Assembly: GCA_964449075.1 (NCBI GenBank)
Contig: CAYVBJ010000012.1
Coordinates: 18,633-82,632 of the forward strand
Direction of reading: 5' to 3'
DNA length: 64,000 nt
Origin: CAYVBJ01 sp964449075
GTDB lineage: Bacteria; Bacteroidota; Rhodothermia; Balneolales; Balneolaceae
Part shown: positions 8,416-16,725 of the stretch, one piece after another
Position numbering within the stretch: the stretch's first letter is position 1
How the letters are laid out: each line of letters begins with the position of its first letter
The notes under the pieces: generated by a model
Databases searched by the model: none
What the model was told of the DNA's origin: nothing
What the model saw: the letters and a program-made list of their open reading frames with translations, nothing else
Program-made: the position numbers and the translations under genes

Positions 8416-8922
8416 ATGAATAAAAGAACAGTTACCAAAGAAAAACCCTATAAAATCTGTTTTGTCTGCCTTGGCAACATTTGCAGAAGCCCCACGGCAG
8501 AAGGTGTTTTTCAGCATCTTGTAAACAAAAAGGGTTTGTCATCATTTTTTTATATAGAATCTGCAGGTACCTCTGCATATCATATAGGTGAACCGGCAAA
8601 CAGTAAAAGCCGAGAAGTGGCGGGCCGTTATGGTGTGGAACTGAGATCGAGGGCAAAAAGATTTGAGGCCGGAGATCTTGAGGATTATGATCTTGTTTTG
8701 GCAATGGACCATGAGAATCTGTCAAATTTAAAGAGGCTGAGCAATGGATCTGAAACAGAAGCTGCAATCAGGCTGCTTCGTGATTTTGATCCGGAGACTG
8801 CCACAGGTGAGGTTCCCGATCCCTATTTTGGCGGTATGAATGGTTTCGAAAATGTGTTTGAAATTGTACACAGAAGCTGTGAAGCACTGTTAAATGAATT
8901 AGAACCGCTTGTCAAAAATTAA
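8416..8922 (+). CDS. Low-molecular-weight protein-tyrosine-phosphatase family protein
   Basis: A 168-residue cytoplasmic phosphatase. The P-loop signature CLGNICRS (Cys18 nucleophile, Arg24, Ser25) is intact and the catalytic general acid lies in DPYFGG (Asp135). The length is normal for the family. The next gene, a fructosamine-kinase homologue, starts 3 bases after its stop, so the two are co-transcribed. LMW phosphatases next to fructosamine-kinase homologues are known in several bacteria and are thought to remove the phosphate from sugar-phosphate adducts on proteins before the kinase acts, so a protein-deglycation role is more likely here than signalling by tyrosine phosphorylation. That is inference from context. 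Confidence 0.93.
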   Translation: MNKRTVTKEKPYKICFVCLGNICRSPTAEGVFQHLVNKKGLSSFFYIESAGTSAYHIGEPANSKSREVAGRYGVELRSRAKRFEAGDLEDYDLVLAMDHENLSNLKRLSNGSETEAAIRLLRDFDPETATGEVPDPYFGGMNGFENVFEIVHRSCEALLNELEPLVKN

Positions 8923-8925
8923 CCG

Positions 8926-9798
8926 ATGCCGGACGAGAAACTCAAAAATCATCTTACAGCTAAAAATTCGCTGGATATAACATCAGTTAAAGCGGTTTCA
9001 GGTGGCAGCATAAACCGTGCTGAAAAACTGACAACAAACAGGGGAACTCTGTTTCTGAAGTGGAATGACACTCAGCCGGCTGAAATGTTCTCGGCCGAGG
9101 CACACGGCTTGCGTCTTTTGAGAGAAGCAAAAACCTCTTTGCGAATTCCTGAAGTAATCGACCTGAATTCAGATGAAGGCGAACTGCCGGGCTACCTGCT
9201 GATGGAATATATCGAAGGAGTTCGCGGTGACGGTGAATCATCCAGGCTATTGGGCACCGGGCTTGCTGAACTTCATTCCGTAACGTCCGATGTATACGGA
9301 CTCGATCGCGATAATTTTATTGGCAGCTTGCCGCAGTCAAATAGAAAACATTCGGATTGGGTATCGTTTTTTATCGGGGAGAGAATTAATCCCCAGCTTA
9401 AAATGGCCATAGACGGAAACCGAATGGATAGAAGTGTGATGAAAGGCTGGAATCAGCTTGCAGCTAAGCTCGAAGATATTTTTCCTGATTCGCATCCTGT
9501 ACTGATTCACGGTGATCTTTGGGGCGGTAATTACTTTTTTGACAGTAATGGCCGGCCGGTACTTATTGATCCGGCCGTATATTTCGGCCATCATGAAATG
9601 GAGATTGCATTCACCAAAATGTTTGGCGGATTTTCGTCTGAATTTTACGATACCTACGCATTCGAAATGAACATTGCATCCGGCTTCAGCCAACGGGTGG
9701 AAATTTATAATCTATACCCGCTTCTGGTACACGCCAATCTGTTTGGTGGCCACTACGCCCGCCAGGCATCCTCTTTTCTGAAACAGTTTGCCGGTTAG
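8926..9798 (+). CDS. Fructosamine/ketosamine 3-kinase family protein
   Basis: A 290-residue kinase of the fructosamine-3-kinase family, within the aminoglycoside-phosphotransferase fold. Residues GGSINRAEKL (27-36) form the nucleotide-binding hairpin, FLKWN carries the ATP-binding lysine, HGDLWGGN (His195, catalytic Asp197) is the family signature and LIDPAV (Asp215) binds metal. Family members phosphorylate ketoamine adducts at the third carbon, which destabilises them and frees the protein amine. Bacterial members generally prefer ribulosamines or erythrulosamines. The gene follows the LMW phosphatase by 3 bases. The stop lies inside a GC-rich hairpin that may terminate transcription. The start ATG is directly after the phosphatase stop. 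Confidence 0.9.
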   Translation: MPDEKLKNHLTAKNSLDITSVKAVSGGSINRAEKLTTNRGTLFLKWNDTQPAEMFSAEAHGLRLLREAKTSLRIPEVIDLNSDEGELPGYLLMEYIEGVRGDGESSRLLGTGLAELHSVTSDVYGLDRDNFIGSLPQSNRKHSDWVSFFIGERINPQLKMAIDGNRMDRSVMKGWNQLAAKLEDIFPDSHPVLIHGDLWGGNYFFDSNGRPVLIDPAVYFGHHEMEIAFTKMFGGFSSEFYDTYAFEMNIASGFSQRVEIYNLYPLLVHANLFGGHYARQASSFLKQFAG

Positions 9799-9813
9799 TT
9801 TAAAGTTACCGGC
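9790..9813. terminator. Candidate bidirectional terminator between convergent genes
   Basis: GCCGGT (9790-9795) pairs perfectly with ACCGGC (9808-9813) around a 12-base AT-rich loop. It overlaps the kinase stop codon and precedes the convergent DUF3179 gene's end. There is no strong U tract. Confidence 0.35.
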
Positions 9814-9818
9814 ATCTA

Positions 9819-10934
9819 TCAAAGATTCTGGCTGTAAATAGGTGCATCGGGATAGAATATAAGCCATGCAAAAGCGAAATAATCACCAAAAATTGTCGGC
9901 TCAAGCTCTTTGCCTTTCATGTCTCCGCTCAGAGCTTTACCGGTAATATCCCACCTGCTGCCTGTCTGCTTATCGCGGATTTCACCATCATTATACTCAA
10001 AATCAAGTGTTTGACCCTCTACAGTTCTGAAGAACACACCTGTGGATCCATCTTCTCTTGAATTGTGAATGGACCCTTTATCAAGAGCAGATACAGCGCC
10101 ATCAGTATGAAATACAACGATAGGTTTTCCGGCTACTTCATCATTTATAACTTTTCTTTCACTCGAAACGTCATAAGGGTACGTTTTTGTCTCTTCATCA
10201 ATTCGTACGCCGATTACTTTTTGCATCGGTTTCATCCGGTCGGAAGGCTTGTCTTTAAGAGCCCAGGGATTGCTGTTGATGTCATCATAACCTACGTATG
10301 GATTGCGTCCGTAGTCACGGTTGTAGCCGGTGTCTTTCGAGAGAATTTTTCCATCGGGATGTATGTCCCGGAACTGTTCAAAAGAGATCAGCTGGCTGGG
10401 AATTATTTCCAGCTTATCGCCGGTATAATCACCCACAACAGCTTCACCTGAAAATTGCTGCCACAGGCTTTCTGTTTTTCTGTCGTACATAATCATATCG
10501 GAATGGCGTAAAAACCCGGAAACCCCAAATTCGAGTACATCTCCTTTGTGGCGCCTGTCGAACGTGATGGCTGAGTAACAGAGAGGGCAAAATGTAACCA
10601 GGATCGGTGTATCGCCGATTCGGTCGTTCGCCATTTCGTGCCACATCAGTATTTGAATAGGATAAGCTCTTGCTTCTCCGTTTAATTCAACCATTATAAC
10701 CGGTTCGGAATCGCGCAGCCAATCGGAAGCTTCCCCGGGGGACACAAATTCCGGATCATCAATTGACGGAATTCCGTCTTTCGGCGGCCCGCCGCGCATC
10801 AGTTCGTTAAGGTCAATATTCTTTTTATTCGTATTTGTGCTCCATTCTGGTCCGAGTTGTGCCCGGGAATCAGTAAATGTTGAAAAGAACAGAAAAAGAA
10901 TGAAAGAGAGAGTAGTAAGTGTGATAAATTTCAT
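9819..10934 (-). CDS. Exported DUF3179 domain protein
   Basis: A 371-residue protein with a signal peptide (about 1-25, FSTFTDSRAQ). The rest matches the DUF3179 family: the segment EARAYPIQILMWHEMAND, then the cysteine pair TFCPLCYSA (Cys116 and Cys119), and later FGVSGFLRHSDMIMYDRKT followed by ESLWQQFSGEAV. The family occurs in many marine and halophilic bacteria and archaea, has no established biochemical function, and the CxxC pair suggests a metal site or a redox role. It stands alone on the minus strand between a convergent kinase gene and a divergent sensor kinase. The ATG start gives a good signal peptide. Confidence 0.88.
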   Translation of the reverse strand: MKFITLTTLSFILFLFFSTFTDSRAQLGPEWSTNTNKKNIDLNELMRGGPPKDGIPSIDDPEFVSPGEASDWLRDSEPVIMVELNGEARAYPIQILMWHEMANDRIGDTPILVTFCPLCYSAITFDRRHKGDVLEFGVSGFLRHSDMIMYDRKTESLWQQFSGEAVVGDYTGDKLEIIPSQLISFEQFRDIHPDGKILSKDTGYNRDYGRNPYVGYDDINSNPWALKDKPSDRMKPMQKVIGVRIDEETKTYPYDVSSERKVINDEVAGKPIVVFHTDGAVSALDKGSIHNSREDGSTGVFFRTVEGQTLDFEYNDGEIRDKQTGSRWDITGKALSGDMKGKELEPTIFGDYFAFAWLIFYPDAPIYSQNL

Positions 10935-11115
10935 TATGACAAACTTGATTTAAATTGTTTAGGTAAAAGTATATGAATAGATCACTTTGTACTTATAACG
11001 AATTTATAACATCCCTCTAAACCTTTGATAAATACGCCTCTTCTTATTTTTTGATTTGATTACATGGAGATACATTTCGGCTTGCCGATAACTTATCTCT
11101 AATTTGAATGATATT

Positions 11116-12846
11116 ATGAAAGAGTCTCAATTAAAAAAACGGACGAGGAGCATTCTTATTTTTTTTCTTTTTTCGACAGCACTGATTGTAGGTCTGTCCT
11201 GGACAGCTTTCAATATTTTGTCAGCCTCACAATCTTTTATCTCCTACCATTCACTCTGGACGCAATCACAGCAGCGTGCAATTATTCATTTGATATCATA
11301 TATGAATTCGGAAGATGAGCAGGAGTATTATTACTTCAGGGAGTCTGTCGGTATTATGGATAACATTCAGAAGGCTCTTTATGAATTGAATATGGACAAA
11401 CCGGATGTGGAAACAGTTGAAAAAAACCTGGATCTGAATGTCATTGATCAGGATGAAGTTCGGAATGTTATCCGGCTTTTTGGCATTATGCGAAATTTTG
11501 AATCTTACCGGGGTACATTTGAAAAATGGGAAAATTTCCATCAGCAGGTAGATCTCTTTGAGCAGCTGGGTGAATATGTTCGGGCAGAAGTTCATAACTC
11601 CGAAAGCGAGGTGTCCATCAAACAGCTTTTGCAGCTGGCAGAAGGCCTGAATATTGTTCTGACCGAGGAACAGGTATCACTTCTTGCCGACTTCCGGTCT
11701 ATGTCAGTCTTTATTAAAAAAGTGTCGATATCCCTTCTCATATTGCTCAGCCTGTCGTTAATTGCTATCGGGATGATACTATCAAAAAGCTGGATTAAGG
11801 GGTTTAAAGAACTTCAAAAAGCAAATAACGAAAAAGATCAGCTGGCTAAATTCCCAAGTATGAACCCGAACCCTGTCGTTGAAGTCAGCGGCTCCGGGGA
11901 ACTCAATTATGTAAATAACGCCGCAGACAGATATTTTCCCGACTTACGGGAGAGAAAACTAAATCACCCCTTTTTACACTCTGATTCGTACCTTTTTGAC
12001 CCGGATTTATATCATAATTATAAAAGCCGGACCAGGGAAATAGAGATCGGTGATACTGTTTATGAACAGATTATCTACTATCTGCCTGAACTGAAAAAGT
12101 TTCATGTTTACGGTTATGACATAACAAGAAGAAAAGAGTTTCGGGATAACCTCCAAAAAGCAGTTGAAGAAAAAGAAGTTTTACTTGCAGAAATCCACCA
12201 CAGAGTAAAAAACAACCTTGCGATTATTGCAGGTCTGCTTGAGCTTGAATCGGACAATACAGATCACAAAGAAACCAAAAATGTTTTACGGAACAGCGTT
12301 TCGAGAGTTTTATCGATGGCTTCGGTTCATGAACAGCTTTACGCGAACAAAAGTTTTTCTGAGATTCGTTTTCTGGATTACGTGAAAGAGCTGGCAATCA
12401 AGTTGCATCAAACCCTGGATTCAGAAAAATCTTCGAAAACAATTGTGGTAACCGGTGATGACATTCTTCTCAACGTTAATCAGGCAATACCGTGTGGAAT
12501 ATTGGTAAGTGAACTGATTAATAACGCGTATAAGCATGCTTTTCCGAAAGGTAAAAGACCCGGAAACGGAGAGAAAAAAATTCGAATACATATCGGGAAA
12601 CAGAATGATTTGGTTTTACTGACAGTGTGTGATAACGGAATAGGTTTGCCGGCCGGATTTGACTACAGAAATGTAAACAGCCTGGGATACACGTTAATTA
12701 AATCACTGGCAGATCAGCTGGAGGGGAAAATAGAGTTTGAAAATAAAGGCGGTACAGCCGTAACTTGCAGTTTCAAAAAAGCTGAAATCAGAGGATCTGC
12801 AAGTTCATTTGTTTCGAATGGAGAGCCGGATCAGAAACTTAATTAA
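11116..12846 (+). CDS. Membrane sensor histidine kinase, HisKA_2 (HWE-like) family
   Basis: A 576-residue kinase from the ATG at 11116; a TTG at 11104 would add four residues. A first membrane helix lies near 8-33 and a second near 198-220, bracketing an extracytoplasmic helical sensor of about 165 residues. A PAS-like segment (about 245-330) follows, then the dimerisation box EIHHRVKNNLAIIAGLLELE (His361/His362), characteristic of HisKA_2 kinases. The ATP-binding domain includes ELINNAYKHAF (N box), CDNGIGLP (G1) and GYTLIKSLADQLEG. These kinases often phosphorylate stand-alone response regulators; none is encoded nearby. The next gene, an AhpD-like enzyme, starts 5 bases after the stop, so they may share a transcript. 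Confidence 0.9.
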   Translation: MKESQLKKRTRSILIFFLFSTALIVGLSWTAFNILSASQSFISYHSLWTQSQQRAIIHLISYMNSEDEQEYYYFRESVGIMDNIQKALYELNMDKPDVETVEKNLDLNVIDQDEVRNVIRLFGIMRNFESYRGTFEKWENFHQQVDLFEQLGEYVRAEVHNSESEVSIKQLLQLAEGLNIVLTEEQVSLLADFRSMSVFIKKVSISLLILLSLSLIAIGMILSKSWIKGFKELQKANNEKDQLAKFPSMNPNPVVEVSGSGELNYVNNAADRYFPDLRERKLNHPFLHSDSYLFDPDLYHNYKSRTREIEIGDTVYEQIIYYLPELKKFHVYGYDITRRKEFRDNLQKAVEEKEVLLAEIHHRVKNNLAIIAGLLELESDNTDHKETKNVLRNSVSRVLSMASVHEQLYANKSFSEIRFLDYVKELAIKLHQTLDSEKSSKTIVVTGDDILLNVNQAIPCGILVSELINNAYKHAFPKGKRPGNGEKKIRIHIGKQNDLVLLTVCDNGIGLPAGFDYRNVNSLGYTLIKSLADQLEGKIEFENKGGTAVTCSFKKAEIRGSASSFVSNGEPDQKLN

Positions 12847-12851
12847 CTTTC

Positions 12852-13415
12852 ATGCCATTTATTGAAACGATCAATTATGAAGATGCAACCGGTGAAATCA
12901 GAAATGTATATGAAGATCTGAGATCATCAAGGGGTAAGATTGCAGAAGTTCACAAAATTCAAAGCCTGAATCCAAAAGCGCTGGTTGCACATATGGAGCT
13001 CTATATGGCAACCATGTTTGGCAAATCCCCCCTTAAACGAATGCAGAGGGAAATGATAGCGGTAGTAGTATCTGCATCGAACAAATGCCCGTACTGTATT
13101 GAACATCATGCTGAAGCCCTGCAGCACTTCTGGAAAGACAGGGACCGGGTAAACCAGCTTGCAGAGGATTTTAAATCTGTGAATCTCAATGAAAAAGACT
13201 TTGCATTGTGCTCGTATGCACAACATTTAACGGAGAGTCCGGGCGAAGGTGACAGACAGGCAAGAATTGGCAAACTGAAGGATCAGGATTTCTCTGACAG
13301 GGCGATACTGGATGCTACCCAGGTTATTGGATATTTTAATTTTGTAAACCGAATGGTACTCGGGCTTGGTGTAGAGTTTTCTGAAGAAGAGGTTAAAGGA
13401 TATAAGTACGATTAA
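12852..13415 (+). CDS. AhpD-like / carboxymuconolactone decarboxylase-family peroxidase-related protein
   Basis: A 187-residue cytoplasmic protein of the AhpD-like fold. The signature KCPYCIEHHAEAL carries the redox cysteine pair Cys79 and Cys82 plus His85/His86, as in the peroxidase-related (DUF5361-like and YciW-type) branch. Such proteins reduce peroxides or peroxiredoxins with a thiol relay. The gene lies 5 bases downstream of the histidine kinase and 35 bases upstream of the metal-receptor gene, so it is probably part of a kinase-led transcript. Whether it is part of an oxidative-stress response controlled by that kinase is speculation. Confidence 0.85.
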   Translation: MPFIETINYEDATGEIRNVYEDLRSSRGKIAEVHKIQSLNPKALVAHMELYMATMFGKSPLKRMQREMIAVVVSASNKCPYCIEHHAEALQHFWKDRDRVNQLAEDFKSVNLNEKDFALCSYAQHLTESPGEGDRQARIGKLKDQDFSDRAILDATQVIGYFNFVNRMVLGLGVEFSEEEVKGYKYD

Positions 13416-13450
13416 TTGTTACGTTTTTAACTTTTCATCCGGAGTATAGT

Positions 13451-14188
13451 ATGATTCCTCAAAAAATCATTAGCCTGGTTCCAAGTCTGACCGAGCTTAT
13501 AATTGATTTGGGTCTGGAAAAAAAGCTAATCGGCCGAACCCGATTTTGTATTCATCCTGAACAGGTTGTTTCCGGGATTCCTGTTGTTGGCGGCACCAAG
13601 AATCCAAACCTGGAAAAGATATTTGAACTGAACCCGGATTTAATTATTGCCAATAAGGAAGAAAACAGAAAAGAGGATATTGAACTTCTGAGAGAGACGT
13701 TCATGACTGTGGTTACTGATATATCATCAGTTGAGGACGCATTGCTGGCAATCTATGAATTGGGTGCTATTTGTGGTGCTGAGAAGAGATCGGAGAAATT
13801 AACAAATGCCATTCAGGCAGAATTGAAGGATGTGCCATCTGAACCGGCACTGGATGCTGCCTATTTCATTTGGAAAGATCCATGGATGACAGTTGGAAGA
13901 GACACATACATACACTCCGTGATGGAACACTTTCATTTAAAGAATATTTTTAAAGATCGTACGCGTTATCCGGTAGTTACATTACAGGAAGTTGAGGCTC
14001 ACCAACCCGACATTATACTTCTCAGCAGTGAACCCTATCCTTTCAAAGAGAAACATATAGAAGTGATTGAAGAGGAGTGCAAGTCTTCAAAAGCAGTGCT
14101 TGTAAACGGTGAATGGTTCAGCTGGTATGGTTCCCGGATGCTTAGCTCATTTCAAAAGCTGAAGATGTTCAGGAAGGCAATTAGCTAA
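13451..14188 (+). CDS. Helical-backbone metal receptor (BtuF/FhuD-like), no signal peptide
   Basis: A 245-residue protein of the periplasmic binding protein class III fold. The start IISLVPSLTELIIDLGL and the segment VVGGTKNPNLEKIFELNPDLII are typical of the BtuF/cobalamin-type branch. The N-terminus has no signal peptide or lipobox and no permease or ATPase gene is next to it. Such stand-alone cytoplasmic-looking members are frequent in Bacteroidota and are annotated as helical-backbone metal receptors or cobalamin-binding proteins; their function is unclear. The sequence CCGGAG lies about 10 bases before the ATG and could be the ribosome binding site. A longer N-terminus carrying a signal is not visible in this frame. 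Confidence 0.82.
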   Translation: MIPQKIISLVPSLTELIIDLGLEKKLIGRTRFCIHPEQVVSGIPVVGGTKNPNLEKIFELNPDLIIANKEENRKEDIELLRETFMTVVTDISSVEDALLAIYELGAICGAEKRSEKLTNAIQAELKDVPSEPALDAAYFIWKDPWMTVGRDTYIHSVMEHFHLKNIFKDRTRYPVVTLQEVEAHQPDIILLSSEPYPFKEKHIEVIEEECKSSKAVLVNGEWFSWYGSRMLSSFQKLKMFRKAIS

Positions 14189-14271
14189 ATATCAGATCCG
14201 TTTTGATTATATACAAACGTTTCATGTAAATCCGTTATCTTGTAATCACGTTAATTTAATTCCCTTGTTTA

Positions 14272-15969
14272 GTGAGAGTCTTTTTCTTTTTAACAATTAT
14301 ATCTCTTTTGTGGACAGCACCTGCATTTTCTCAGCAGGATCAATCTGAAGTATCATCCATAGATAATATTGATGTGCTTGATTCATATATCCGCGGCATC
14401 AATGCTTTTGAAAACGGAGAGTATGAAGAGGCACTGGACCTCTTAACCGCGGCCTATTTGAAAAATCCGGAAAGTCCCGGCGTAAATTTTGCTTTGGCGG
14501 ACGCTTATCTCGCGCTTAATGACCTGGTAAATGCTGCATATTATGGAAAAATTGCTGTAAGTGAAGAGCCGGAGAATAAGTGGTACCACCTGAAACTGGC
14601 AGAAATCTATCGGAAAGCCGGCCAGAATGATGCCACTGTTGAAGCGCTGCAAAGTGCTTTGAAATACCATCCCGGAGAATTGGATATCCTGTTTCGCCTC
14701 GCTACGATCTATATAGATTTCGGGCAATTGCTGGAGGCTAATAAAATCTATAACCGAATCCTGAAACAAAGAGGCCCGATTTTTGATATATACCTGCAAA
14801 AATTCAGAAATTTCAATGCTCTGCAAATGAGGGATTCTGCCCTGGTTCAGTTACAGGAGATGAGGAAACTGGAACCTGATAATATGGCTACTCTGCATAT
14901 GATGAGCCAGTTTTATGAAGGGCTTGATGAGAGAGATGCTGCCAAAGAGATACTACTGGAGGCACGTGAACGCAACGCAAGAGACCCGCAAACCCTGATT
15001 CTTTTGGCTGACATGTACATAAAGGAAGCGAAATGGGACAGCCTTGCCAATACATTTATCAGTATGATAAGCGATCCGCTGATTGGCCCCAATCAAAAAA
15101 TGGAATTGGCCCGGTATATCTATCGGGAACACAGTCAGCGGCCAAATGAGTCTGAACTTGAGTTCCAGGCGGAAAGAGTGCTCAACAGTTTCAGTGAATC
15201 AGAACCTGATTTCGGTCCAGCACACCTTATGGCTGCCGAATTCCATCTTCAAAAAAATGAAATTGAACCCGCACTCGATAAACTGGAACGGGCTACGGTG
15301 GTTATGCCCGAACAACCGGACGCATGGCGTCAGAGAATGCAGCTGCTTTTCACGGAGCAAAGATATGAAGAGGTTATAGCCAATGCGGACAGTGCAAATA
15401 AATATGTGCCCGATGATGCATTCATCCAGTTTTTTGCCGGTGCCTCTTATATGCTCAGTGATCAAAATGAAAAAGCAATTGAATGGCTGGAAAATGCAAC
15501 TCTGTCTCCCGCAAGAAGTAATTTCCGGACAGTTATCTACAGCACACTGGCAGATGCCTATGCCGACCAGGATATGTGGGAAGATGCTGTTGATGCCTAT
15601 GAAACTGCCCTGCGCCTGGATGCCAATAATCACAATGCCATGAACAATTATGCCTATTTTATGGCAATCCGGGATGAGCGTATCGACTATGCCGAAGAGC
15701 TTGCCCTGAAAGCAATTGGTCTTGAACCGGATAATGCGGCGTATCTTGATACGGTGGGATGGATCTTTTACCTGAAGAATGACTATGAAAAGGCGCGTCA
15801 ATATATTAAAGCCTCCGTTGAAACCGGCGAAGCCAGTGCAGAAGTGTTTGAACATCTTGGAGATGTTTATGATAAACTGGGTGAACCTGAAAAAGCAAAA
15901 AAATGGTGGCAGCAAGCTGTTGAAAATGATCCTGAACGTGAATATCTGAAAGAAAGATTGAATCCCTGA
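14272..15969 (+). CDS. Exported tetratricopeptide-repeat protein
   Basis: A 565-residue protein starting with GTG; an in-frame stop at 14257-14259 excludes a longer frame. A signal peptide covers about residues 1-20 (ending TAPAFS before QQ). The rest is TPR helices, roughly a dozen repeats, such as YEEALDLLTAAYLKNPESPG near 46-65 and DAVDAYETALRLDANNHNAM near 440-460. TPR solenoids mediate protein-protein contact; the sequence does not identify the partner. The DUF4292 lipoprotein gene starts 3 bases after the stop and is followed by an EnvC-like gene, so the protein probably works at the outer membrane or periplasm with them. The same gene order is common in the Bacteroidota group. Confidence 0.85.
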   Translation: MRVFFFLTIISLLWTAPAFSQQDQSEVSSIDNIDVLDSYIRGINAFENGEYEEALDLLTAAYLKNPESPGVNFALADAYLALNDLVNAAYYGKIAVSEEPENKWYHLKLAEIYRKAGQNDATVEALQSALKYHPGELDILFRLATIYIDFGQLLEANKIYNRILKQRGPIFDIYLQKFRNFNALQMRDSALVQLQEMRKLEPDNMATLHMMSQFYEGLDERDAAKEILLEARERNARDPQTLILLADMYIKEAKWDSLANTFISMISDPLIGPNQKMELARYIYREHSQRPNESELEFQAERVLNSFSESEPDFGPAHLMAAEFHLQKNEIEPALDKLERATVVMPEQPDAWRQRMQLLFTEQRYEEVIANADSANKYVPDDAFIQFFAGASYMLSDQNEKAIEWLENATLSPARSNFRTVIYSTLADAYADQDMWEDAVDAYETALRLDANNHNAMNNYAYFMAIRDERIDYAEELALKAIGLEPDNAAYLDTVGWIFYLKNDYEKARQYIKASVETGEASAEVFEHLGDVYDKLGEPEKAKKWWQQAVENDPEREYLKERLNP

Positions 15970-15972
15970 AAA

Positions 15973-16725
15973 TTGAATCGATTAAAAACACCCATAACGT
16001 TATTTCTTTTTACAGGATTAATTGTCTCCTGCTCAACATCATCGACAATTAATGAAGAGGGTGATTACAGGGAGTCTTCAGTTTCTGCTGATTCACTTTA
16101 CCGGATGGTTTCTGATTACTCTGATTCACTTTTAAAAATTTCAGGTAAAGGAAGAGCAATCGTAAGTCAAAAAAAAGGCAGTGATCGTGTTACCATTGAA
16201 TTTCATTCGAACAGGGAGGCAAGTTTACTGAATATTCGATCAGGAGTTGGTATAGAGGGCGGACAGGTACTGGTTAAGGAGGATTCTGTTCTTGTTTACA
16301 ACAAAGTGGATAAATATGCCAGGAAAGAACCGATCTCAGAAGGAGGCGGAAGCGACATCGGTTCTCTTGCCTCTGTAAATATAATCGAATTGCTTGACTT
16401 CACAGTTGAAAAAAATGAGATTACAGACGTTTTGGAAAATGAGAACTTTTATGCAGGCATACTGGGCGGCAAGGGCCGGTTTTTTCTTGAGAAGGAGACA
16501 GGCTTGGTCCGGGAAGTTCTCTGGCGCCAGGATTCACCATATCGCCAAATAATTTATGAAGGATATGCAAATCTGAATGGGTTTGAACTTCCAAGAAAAA
16601 TTACCATTTTTAGTGCTGATGGAAACTCAAAGGTTCTGTTTTTAGTTCAGAACCTGAACGTCAACACGGAATTGCCCGAGCTTACAATAGATCTCCCTGA
16701 AAACATACCTGTTACAAAAATATGA
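15973..16725 (+). CDS. DUF4292 lipoprotein (LolB-like fold)
   Basis: A 250-residue lipoprotein with a TTG start directly after the TPR gene. The lipobox is IVSC (Cys20). The body matches DUF4292: the segment SDSLLKISGKGRAIV near 50-64 and the closing part with ELPRKITIF and VLFLVQNLNVN. The family is thought to resemble LolB/LppX-type half-barrels that carry lipids or lipoproteins, but this has not been shown for it. The stop overlaps the start of the EnvC-like gene (ATGA at 16722-16725), which indicates translational coupling. With the TPR protein upstream it may form an envelope-maintenance module. Confidence 0.83.
   Translation: MNRLKTPITLFLFTGLIVSCSTSSTINEEGDYRESSVSADSLYRMVSDYSDSLLKISGKGRAIVSQKKGSDRVTIEFHSNREASLLNIRSGVGIEGGQVLVKEDSVLVYNKVDKYARKEPISEGGGSDIGSLASVNIIELLDFTVEKNEITDVLENENFYAGILGGKGRFFLEKETGLVREVLWRQDSPYRQIIYEGYANLNGFELPRKITIFSADGNSKVLFLVQNLNVNTELPELTIDLPENIPVTKI

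Noticed and set aside
15199..15915. 238-codon antisense open frame in the TPR gene
   Set aside because: The plus strand has a clear TPR protein here; the antisense product is Ile/Phe-rich and lacks any family feature.
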